64,000 bases of DNA from AC-37 sp036389835 (lineage in GTDB: Bacteria; Actinomycetota; Thermoleophilia; Solirubrobacterales; Thermoleophilaceae): positions 1 to 64,000 of the forward strand of contig DASVWC010000015.1 in assembly GCA_036389835.1 (NCBI GenBank). Reading direction: 5' to 3'. Position numbers and translations under genes: made by a program. The notes beneath the pieces are model-generated. The model was not told the origin of the DNA. It did no database searches and saw only the letters and a program-made list of their open reading frames with translations. Positions within the stretch are counted from its first letter, which is position 1. Each line of letters begins with the position of its first letter. This document shows positions 41,434 through 48,129 of the stretch, piece after piece.

Positions 41434-42192
41434 GTGCGGGCCGAAATCGCGGTCGTCGTGACCGCTTACAACGAGGCCGAGCGGCTCGGGGCGACCCTGG
41501 CCGCGCTCGGCGAGGCGTTCCCCGGAGCGCGGGTGATCGTGGCCGACGACGCGTCCGAGGACGCGACGGCGGAGGTCGCGCGGGCGGGCGGGGCGGAGGT
41601 GGTGACCGCGCCCCGCCGGCTCGGGAAGGGCGGCGTGGCGACGCTGGCCGCGCAGCGCGCGCGCGGCGGCGGCGGCTCCGCCCCCGGCGGCGGCTCCGCC
41701 CCCGGCGCCGGCTCCGCCCCCGGCGGCGGCTCCGCCCCGCCCGGCCCGCTGCTCGTGCTCTGCGACGGCGACCTCGGCGCGTCGGCCCGCGAGCTTCCCG
41801 CCCTCGTCGAGGCGGTCGAGCGCGGCGACGGCGACCTCGCTGTGGCCGTCTTCGCCCGCCGCGTCGGCGGCGGGTTCGGGCTGGCCGTCGGCTTCGCCCA
41901 GCGCGCCATCCGCAACCTGACCGGGCTCGGCCTGCGCGCCCCGATCAGCGGCCAGCGCGCGCTCGCGCCGGCGGTTCTCGACGCCGTCCTCCCGTTCGCC
42001 CCGCGCTTCGGCATGGAGATCGGGATGACCGTCGACGCCCACCGCGCCGGCTTCCGCGTCGTGGAGGTCGAGCTGCCGCTGGAGCACCGCGCCACCGGCC
42101 GCAGCGCCGCCGGCTTCGCCCACCGCGCCAGGCAGCTCCGCGACTTCCTGCGCGTTTACGCTTCGCGGCGGATGAACGGGGGCAAGCGGTGA
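41434..42192 (+). CDS. Family 2 glycosyltransferase (dolichyl-P-mannose synthase-like)
   Basis: 252 residues. The GT-A start VVVTAYNEAERLGATLAALG, the nucleotide-binding VIVADDASEDATAEV, RLGKGGV and the metal-binding CDGDLG are typical of polyprenyl-phosphate hexosyl transferases. Between RLGKGGV and CDGDLG lies a (GGGSAP)4 insert encoded by four 18-bp repeats (residues 79-102). The product likely uses an NDP-sugar and a lipid phosphate at the membrane, though no TM helix is present. The stop overlaps the glpK start (GTGA). Confidence 0.85.
   Translation: MRAEIAVVVTAYNEAERLGATLAALGEAFPGARVIVADDASEDATAEVARAGGAEVVTAPRRLGKGGVATLAAQRARGGGGSAPGGGSAPGAGSAPGGGSAPPGPLLVLCDGDLGASARELPALVEAVERGDGDLAVAVFARRVGGGFGLAVGFAQRAIRNLTGLGLRAPISGQRALAPAVLDAVLPFAPRFGMEIGMTVDAHRAGFRVVEVELPLEHRATGRSAAGFAHRARQLRDFLRVYASRRMNGGKR
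41668..41739 (+). repeat. Four 18-bp tandem repeats inside the glycosyltransferase
   Basis: Units at 41668, 41686, 41704 and 41722. Consensus GGCGGCGGCTCCGCCCCC, with one change in unit 3 and one in unit 4. They encode GGGSAP and are in frame, so copy number could vary without breaking the protein. Confidence 0.9.
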
Positions 42193-43661
42193 TCCTCGCG
42201 ATCGACCAGGGCACGACCGGGACGACCTGCATCGTCTTCGGCGAGGACGGCCAGCCCGCCGGCCGCGCCTACAGCGAGTTCGAGCAGCACTTCCCCCGCC
42301 CGGGCTGGGTGGAGCACGACGCGGCCGAGATCTGGGACGTGACGCTCCGTGTCGCGGGGGAGGCCGTCGCCGACGCCGGCGTCGAGGCGGCCGACCTCGC
42401 CGGCATCGGGATCACCAACCAGCGCGAGACCGTGGTCGCCTGGGACCGCGAGACCGGCGAGCCGCTGCACCGCGCGCTCGTCTGGCAGGACCGCCGCACC
42501 GCCGCCCGCTGCGACGAGCTGCGCGAGGCCGGTCACGAGGACGCCGTCCGCGAGCGCACGGGCCTCGTGCTCGACCCCTACTTCTCCGGCACCAAGGTCG
42601 AGTGGCTGATCCGCGAGGGCGGCGTGGACCCGTCGCGCGCGCGGTTCGGCACGATCGACTCGTGGCTGGTCCACAAGCTCACCGGCCGGCACGTCACCGA
42701 CTACACGAACGCCTCGCGCACGCTGCTCTTCGACATCCGCGAGCGCGCTTGGGACGGGGAGCTCTGCGAGCTGCTGTCGGTCGATCCGTCGGCGCTCCCC
42801 GAGCCGCTCCCGAGCGCGCACGTGTACGGCGAGACCACGGCCCTCGGCGGGAGCGTCCCGGTGGCCGGGATCGCCGGCGACCAGCAGGCCGCGCTCTACG
42901 GGCAGGCCTGCCACGAGCCCGGGCTCGGCAAGAACACCTACGGGACGGGCAGCTTCGTGCTCCAGAACGCCGGCACCGACGCCCCGCCGGTCCGCGAGGG
43001 GGTGCTCAACACGATCGCCTGGGGCGTCGCGGACCGGGTCGACTACGCCGTGGAGGCGAGCGTGTTCGTGACCGGCGCCGCGGTGCAGTGGCTGCGCGAC
43101 GGCCTCGGCATCATCGACGCGGCCGCCGAGACCGAGGAGCTGGCCGGCTCGCTGGAGTCCAACGACGGCGTGTACTTCGTGCCCGCGCTCACGGGGCTCG
43201 GCTCGCCGCACTGGGACCCGTACGCGCGCGGGACGATCGTGGGCCTGACGCGCGGCACCGGCCGCGCCCACCTCGCGCGCGCCGCGCTCGAGTCGATCGC
43301 CTACCAGACCGTGGACGCGGTCCGCGCCATCGAGGCCACCTCGAGCGAGCCGCTCCAGGAGCTGCGCGCCGACGGCGGCGCGGCGGTGAACGGCTGGCTG
43401 ATGCAGTTCCAAGCCGACGTGCTCGGGGTGCCGGTCGTGGTGCCCGCGATCTCCGAGACGACCGCGCTCGGAGCCGCCTACCTGGCCGGGGTCGCGACCG
43501 GGCTCTGGGACGAGGCGGGCACGCGCGACATGTGGCGCGAGGCCGCGCGCTACGAGCCGCGGATGTCCGCGGACGAGCGCGAGACCCTGCTCCACGACTG
43601 GCATCGCGCGGTGGAGCGGTCGCGCGCCTGGGTTTCCCCTGGAGCCGCCGGCGATGGGTAA
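42189..43661 (+). CDS. glpK: Glycerol kinase
   Basis: 490 residues from GTG 42189. FGGY-family kinase making glycerol 3-phosphate. Motifs: AIDQGTTGTTCIVF (phosphate 1), ITNQRETVVAWD, WQDRRTAARC, GIAGDQQAALYGQ and KNTYGTGSFVL, then DGGAAVNGWLMQFQAD. The glycerol-binding residues are in place. It is coupled to the glycosyltransferase and followed by plsC, linking glycerol uptake or recycling to phospholipid synthesis. Confidence 0.95.
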   Translation: MILAIDQGTTGTTCIVFGEDGQPAGRAYSEFEQHFPRPGWVEHDAAEIWDVTLRVAGEAVADAGVEAADLAGIGITNQRETVVAWDRETGEPLHRALVWQDRRTAARCDELREAGHEDAVRERTGLVLDPYFSGTKVEWLIREGGVDPSRARFGTIDSWLVHKLTGRHVTDYTNASRTLLFDIRERAWDGELCELLSVDPSALPEPLPSAHVYGETTALGGSVPVAGIAGDQQAALYGQACHEPGLGKNTYGTGSFVLQNAGTDAPPVREGVLNTIAWGVADRVDYAVEASVFVTGAAVQWLRDGLGIIDAAAETEELAGSLESNDGVYFVPALTGLGSPHWDPYARGTIVGLTRGTGRAHLARAALESIAYQTVDAVRAIEATSSEPLQELRADGGAAVNGWLMQFQADVLGVPVVVPAISETTALGAAYLAGVATGLWDEAGTRDMWREAARYEPRMSADERETLLHDWHRAVERSRAWVSPGAAGDG

Positions 43662-43696
43662 CGTCCGCGCGCTAGCCGGGTAGCTCTCACAACTCC

Positions 43697-44506
43697 ATGG
43701 CCTCTGAGCAAGAACTGGTTCCGATCAAGCCGCAGGTCTACAAGGACCCGCGGCCCGCGGAGTACTTCACGCGCTTCCACGAGCGCACGCGCACGCACGA
43801 CCCGGACCTGATGTACGAGGTCGTGCGACTGGTGCTCACCCCGGTCCTGCTGCTGCTCTACCGCACGCGCTGCATCGACTCGCAGAAGATCCCGCCGGAG
43901 GGCCCGGTGATCGTCGCGCCCAACCACTTCTCGTTCATGGACCACTTCCTGGTCGCGGTCTACATGCGCCGCAAGGTCCACTTCGTGGCGAAGTCCCAGA
44001 TGTTCAAGCCGCCGCTCCAGTTCATCTACACGCACGGCGGCGTCTTCCCCGTCCGGCGCGGCCACCGCGACGAGGAGATGTTCAAGACCGCCCACTCGCT
44101 GCTCTCGCGGGGGAAGGTCATCGTGATGTACGCCGAGGGCGGCCGCTCGCGCACCGGTGAGCTCCAGCGGGCCAAGCCGGGAATCGGGCGGCTGGCGCTC
44201 GAGACCGGCGCCGTGGTGGTGCCCGCTGCGATAGCGGGCTCCGAGGGGGTGCGCAACTGGAAGCGGCTGCGCTTCCCGAAGGTGACCGTCCGCTACGGCG
44301 ACCCGCTCACGTTCGGTGAGAAGGTGCTCGAGCCGACGCGGGATCAGTCGCAGGCCGCCGCCGACATCATCTTCGAGCGGACGCAGGCGCTGTTCCACGG
44401 GTTGAAGCGCGAGGGGCGGCGGGGGGCGATCCAGGCGGCGCGGCGGGCGGCTCGGGATGCGCGCAGGGCTGCGCGGGGTGCGGCTCGGCGTACTGCTGCC
44501 TCCTGA
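43697..44506 (+). CDS. 1-acyl-sn-glycerol-3-phosphate acyltransferase (PlsC family)
   Basis: 269 residues. The acyltransferase motifs are NHFSFMDHFL (HX4D catalytic pair), GGVFPVRRG and EGGRSRTGEL. It transfers acyl chains to glycerol phosphates at the inner membrane. The last 30 residues are very basic and Ala-rich (QAARRAARDARRAARGAARR), possibly binding membrane phospholipid or nucleic acid. It lies 35 nt after glpK, which makes its glycerol-phosphate precursor. Confidence 0.9.
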   Translation: MASEQELVPIKPQVYKDPRPAEYFTRFHERTRTHDPDLMYEVVRLVLTPVLLLLYRTRCIDSQKIPPEGPVIVAPNHFSFMDHFLVAVYMRRKVHFVAKSQMFKPPLQFIYTHGGVFPVRRGHRDEEMFKTAHSLLSRGKVIVMYAEGGRSRTGELQRAKPGIGRLALETGAVVVPAAIAGSEGVRNWKRLRFPKVTVRYGDPLTFGEKVLEPTRDQSQAAADIIFERTQALFHGLKREGRRGAIQAARRAARDARRAARGAARRTAAS

Positions 44507-44728
44507 CTTCCTAACTTCGGAGCTTCGTGCGCCCGCTTGGCGTACGCGTTCGAGTCCCCCTCGGGGGTACGCTCGCAAGCTCGCTCAGAGAGCCCCCCTC
44601 GCGGGACTCGACCGCGTCCGCCCTCCAGCCGCCCGGTTCATGCTCCTTGTCCAGCGCCGTTGCGTTGGTCCTGTCCAGCGCTCCCGGGTTCTTGATCTTG
44701 GGCTATTGGGGCTGTACGGTCGCCGTCC
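44507..44728. other. Structured intergenic region of 222 nt
   Basis: No gene is seen. It contains CCCCC-TC-GGGGG (44556-44567) and a longer-range repeat, CGAGTCCC (44551-44558) with GGGACTCG (44603-44610). A promoter for the next gene lies at its right end (44692-44720). Confidence 0.5.
44692..44720 (+). promoter_or_regulatory. Promoter of the 44.7-kb phosphoesterase, leaderless
   Basis: TTGATC (44692-44697), a 17-bp spacer and TACGGT (44715-44720, preceded by TG). The -10 ends 8 nt before ATG 44729, with no Shine-Dalgarno sequence between. Confidence 0.6.
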
Positions 44729-46177
44729 ATGGCTTCCGGGCTCATCGCGAACGTCGTCCACCGCGACTTCGTGCTCGCCCACCTCGAGGGGGCCGAGCGC
44801 AACCTCGCCGCGCTCGCCAGTCCCCGCCGGGCCGAGGGGCTGCTCGCCGACCTGCGCCAGCGGATCGACGCGGCCTTCCATCACGGGATCGAGCCGGAGG
44901 AGGCCGAGCTCGCGCTGCGGGCGGTGCACCTGACCCGGCAGCTCGACGAGGTCGCGCTCGCCGGCGCGAGGGCCGCCGAGGGGGACGCGGAGCGGATCTC
45001 GTTCATCAGCCGCAGCCCGGTGATCAGCGTGCCCCAGTCGGTGCTCGAGGAGATGATCGAGGAGCGGCTCGGCGACCGCCTCGCACCGGCGCCGGAGCAC
45101 CCGGCGGCGACGCGCGTGCTGCTGCGCCCGGACGGGACCGCGCCCGACACCGAGGCGATGGGCGACCCGTTCACCACGCTCGACCCGCGCTGGGAGATCG
45201 ACATCGCGAAGGCGCTCGTGGAGCGGCTCGTGCGCGGCGGCCGCCACCCGTTCAACCCGCGGCCGGCGCCGCCCGTGGAGCTGGCCGGCAACGCCCGGCT
45301 CGTCCTGTTCGGCGACTGGGCGACCGGCCTCGAGCGCGCCCTCGACGTCACGACCTGCGCGCGCCAGTGGCTGCTCGAGGCCAGGAACCAGGGCCGCGAG
45401 GCGCACGCGATCCACCTCGGCGACGTCTACTACGCGGGGGAGAAGAGCGAGTACGACAAGCGGGTGCTGACCCCCGACACCTGGCCGGTCCGCCTGGACG
45501 AGGCCGACGCGATCCCGTCGTGGGCGCTCAACGGCAACCACGACATGTACTCGGGCGGCTGGGCGTTCTTCGACCACCAGCTCGCCGACCCGCGCTTCCG
45601 CCGCCAGCGCACGCCCGACGGCAAGGGCACGAGCTGGTTCGAGCTGACCGGGCCCGAGTGGCACGTGGTCGGGCTCGACAGCGCGTGGAACGACCACCCG
45701 CTGTTGCACTCGCAGTGGGGCGACCTCGAGCGCCCGCAGGGCGAGCGCGTGGTGGAGATCGTGACCGCCCCGGACGCCCGCAAGCTGCTGCTGCTCTCGC
45801 ACCACCAGCTCTTCTCGGCGTACGACCCGAAGGGCGTCGGCCCCACCATCGAGCGCGAGCTGAAGCCGGCGCTCGACAGCGGCCGCGTGCGCGCCTGGTT
45901 CTGGGGCCACGAGCACCGCTGCATGACCTACGAGGAGGACCACGAGGGGGTCGGGTTCGGCCGCTGCGCCGGGCACGCCGGCGTGCCGGTGACCACCCAT
46001 CCGCCGGACGCGCCGGTGCCGGCTCCCGGCACGTGGGAGTACCGCGGCCAGTTCGAGAGCCACGGCCACGCCTGGGCGCGCTTCGGGTTCGTGGTGCTCG
46101 ACCTCGACGGCCCCGTCATCCACGTGAGCTACGTGGACGAGAAGGGCTCGGTCGACCGGACCGAGGACCTCGTCTAG
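44729..46177 (+). CDS. Calcineurin-like metallophosphoesterase
   Basis: 482 residues. After an N-terminal helical domain of about 185 residues, the dinuclear metal motifs appear in order: LVLFGDWATG, HLGDVYYAG, LNGNHDMYSG, LLSHHQLF and GHEHRC. No signal peptide is evident, so it may act in the cytoplasm. Its stop directly abuts the stop of the acetoacetate-decarboxylase-like gene of the opposite operon, with no bases between. It is distinct from, but shares the fold of, the membrane phosphoesterase at 50536-52194. Confidence 0.88.
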   Translation: MASGLIANVVHRDFVLAHLEGAERNLAALASPRRAEGLLADLRQRIDAAFHHGIEPEEAELALRAVHLTRQLDEVALAGARAAEGDAERISFISRSPVISVPQSVLEEMIEERLGDRLAPAPEHPAATRVLLRPDGTAPDTEAMGDPFTTLDPRWEIDIAKALVERLVRGGRHPFNPRPAPPVELAGNARLVLFGDWATGLERALDVTTCARQWLLEARNQGREAHAIHLGDVYYAGEKSEYDKRVLTPDTWPVRLDEADAIPSWALNGNHDMYSGGWAFFDHQLADPRFRRQRTPDGKGTSWFELTGPEWHVVGLDSAWNDHPLLHSQWGDLERPQGERVVEIVTAPDARKLLLLSHHQLFSAYDPKGVGPTIERELKPALDSGRVRAWFWGHEHRCMTYEEDHEGVGFGRCAGHAGVPVTTHPPDAPVPAPGTWEYRGQFESHGHAWARFGFVVLDLDGPVIHVSYVDEKGSVDRTEDLV

Positions 46178-47089
46178 CTACCGCCCCGCGACCAGCGGCT
46201 GGGTCGCGTCCTCGCGGCGCAGCGCCGGATCGTCGGGCGGGGCGAGCCACTCCTCGCTCAGGCCCAGGCCCACCACGCTCTCCATCCCCTCCGGCACGGT
46301 CGTGGGCGGCTCGGCGTAGGACAGGAACCAAGACTCCACGTGGTCGTCGAGCGTGCCCGCCGTGGTCGGCAGCCAGCCGGTGAGCAGCGGCCGGTCGGCG
46401 ACGTCGAGCTCTTTGAGCGGGGCCATCCGCGGGTGCGGCCCGATCTCGAGGCGGCCCGAGCGGCTCAGCGGGCGGTTGATCCCCGCCCGGCCGCGGAAGT
46501 AGATGTACGACTTGAACAGCATCCCGCGGAACGCGCACCAGTTGGTCGCGTTGGCCGCCAGCGGGAGCCCCGCGAAGCGCGGCCGGTCGATCTCGATCCG
46601 CATCGCGAGCTGCCCGTCGAGGTCGTACTGGCTCGAGACCACGTCGGGCGCGATCACGAAGTCGAGGTTGGCCTGGTGCTTCGGCATCCCCCAGATCCCC
46701 TTGCCGCCCTTGACCGAGACCTCCGAGCTGACCGGCAGGTCGACCACGAACTGGCCGGTGCCGTAGCGCCCGCGCAGCAGGCCGGGCAGCAGCGGCAGGG
46801 CGGTCCTGCGGCCGTAGGTGCAGGCGATGGCGATCGAGAACTCCACGTAGCGGCCGATGTTCGTGAGCTCGTAGTTGATGACCGTGATCACCAGCGCGCC
46901 GCGGCTGCGCGAGATGCGGAGCGGGTGCACGTCGTCGCCGGGCAGCAGCGCGTCCGCTCGCTTGGCGTCGATCGAGTACACCGCCATCAGGGCCGGCGAG
47001 TGCTCGGAGCGCACGGGCAGCGCGAACGGGATCCCGTCCACCAGCGCGTGGCGCCCCTCCTGGCGCTTGATGCGTCGCGGGATCCTCAT
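46178..47089 (-). CDS. Acetoacetate-decarboxylase-like protein
   Basis: 303 residues from ATG 47089, overlapping the hydrolase stop (ATGA). The sequence SVKGGKGIWGMPKHQANLDF matches the ADC family core that carries the Schiff-base Lys, with VITVINYELTNIGRYVEFSI as the preceding strand. Family members decarboxylate or bind beta-keto acids and related compounds. It is the last gene of the four-gene operon and probably acts on a keto product of the pathway. Confidence 0.8.
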   Translation of the reverse strand: MRIPRRIKRQEGRHALVDGIPFALPVRSEHSPALMAVYSIDAKRADALLPGDDVHPLRISRSRGALVITVINYELTNIGRYVEFSIAIACTYGRRTALPLLPGLLRGRYGTGQFVVDLPVSSEVSVKGGKGIWGMPKHQANLDFVIAPDVVSSQYDLDGQLAMRIEIDRPRFAGLPLAANATNWCAFRGMLFKSYIYFRGRAGINRPLSRSGRLEIGPHPRMAPLKELDVADRPLLTGWLPTTAGTLDDHVESWFLSYAEPPTTVPEGMESVVGLGLSEEWLAPPDDPALRREDATQPLVAGR

Positions 47090-48129
47090 CCCGTCGCTCC
47101 CTTCTCGAGCTCCCGCAGGATCACCGGGGAGACGTTCTCGTCCGCGGTCTGGCCCATGAACACGTCCAGGTGCCCGTAGCCGGGGAACACGTGCAGCGAG
47201 TGGCGCCCGGGGTCGTAGCCCTCGAACCACTCGTAGGTCCGCCGCTGGCTCTCGGGCGTGAAGCACTGGTTCATCTCGCCGGCCAGGAAAGAGAAGCGCG
47301 CGTCAGTCTGCGGCGGGCCGGCGACGAAGCTCTCCGGCAGCTCCGGCAGCCCGTCGACGGGCACGAGCTCCCCGGCCCGGACGCTCCTCAGGATCTGCTT
47401 GAAGAACGTGAGCGGCACGTGGGCGAACTCCTCCCGGAGCCAGTCGTGCGTGGCGTCGTTGAGGTTCTCGTGCCGCCAGAGCGTCGGGAAGCCCACGCCG
47501 TAGGTGAAGCTCGCCATCCGGCACACGTTGTTGTCGCACTCGTGGTGGGTCGCCATCACGAAGCCCTTGAGCAGCTTCGGCACCACGCCGGGCGCGCCGT
47601 CGTCGCCCCACTGGGGGTCGAGGTAGCCGATCACGCGCGCGGCCGGCGGGATCGCGTAGCGCAGCTTGAGCTTCGCGAAGCGCGGCACGACCGGGTGCAG
47701 CGTCACCGCGTTCGCGACCACGGTCTTCACCTCCGGGACGAGCCCGGCGACCGTGGACATCATGAAGCTGGTCGACCCCTGGCAGTGGATCACGGCCTGC
47801 ACGGCGTCGGCGCCCGTCTGCTCCACGACCTTGCGCACGGCGCGGGGGTGGTCGTGCACGGCCGCCTGGTCGAGCGTCCAGTGGTTGGGCTCGAAGTCGA
47901 TGCTCGCCCGCCAGTTCTCGAGCCAGACGTCGTAGCCCTCCTCCACGAGCGCGTCCACGAGCGTGCGCCTGGTCGGCGCGCGGAAGATGTTGGCCCGCAC
48001 GCCCGCGCCGTGCACGAGCAGCACCGGCCCCTTGGCCGGGGGATGGGGACCGGTCACGTGGACGAGGTTGAGCTGCATCCCGTCGCCCGCCGTGAACGGC
48101 ACCACCTCCTCGTGGTGGGTCGCGGTCAC
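47086..48129 (-). CDS. Alpha/beta hydrolase with Cys nucleophile
   Basis: 347 residues from GTG 48129 overlapping the GMC stop (GTGA). The core begins VLLVHGAGVRANIFR (oxyanion loop). The nucleophile elbow reads IHCQGS with Cys116 in place of Ser, as in PHA synthases and dienelactone hydrolases. The catalytic His lies in GYGHLDVFMG. In some bacteria a similar hydrolase is fused to a GMC oxidoreductase; here it is separate but coupled. The substrate is likely a lipid or ester made by that oxidase. Confidence 0.82.
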   Translation of the reverse strand: MTATHHEEVVPFTAGDGMQLNLVHVTGPHPPAKGPVLLVHGAGVRANIFRAPTRRTLVDALVEEGYDVWLENWRASIDFEPNHWTLDQAAVHDHPRAVRKVVEQTGADAVQAVIHCQGSTSFMMSTVAGLVPEVKTVVANAVTLHPVVPRFAKLKLRYAIPPAARVIGYLDPQWGDDGAPGVVPKLLKGFVMATHHECDNNVCRMASFTYGVGFPTLWRHENLNDATHDWLREEFAHVPLTFFKQILRSVRAGELVPVDGLPELPESFVAGPPQTDARFSFLAGEMNQCFTPESQRRTYEWFEGYDPGRHSLHVFPGYGHLDVFMGQTADENVSPVILRELEKGATG

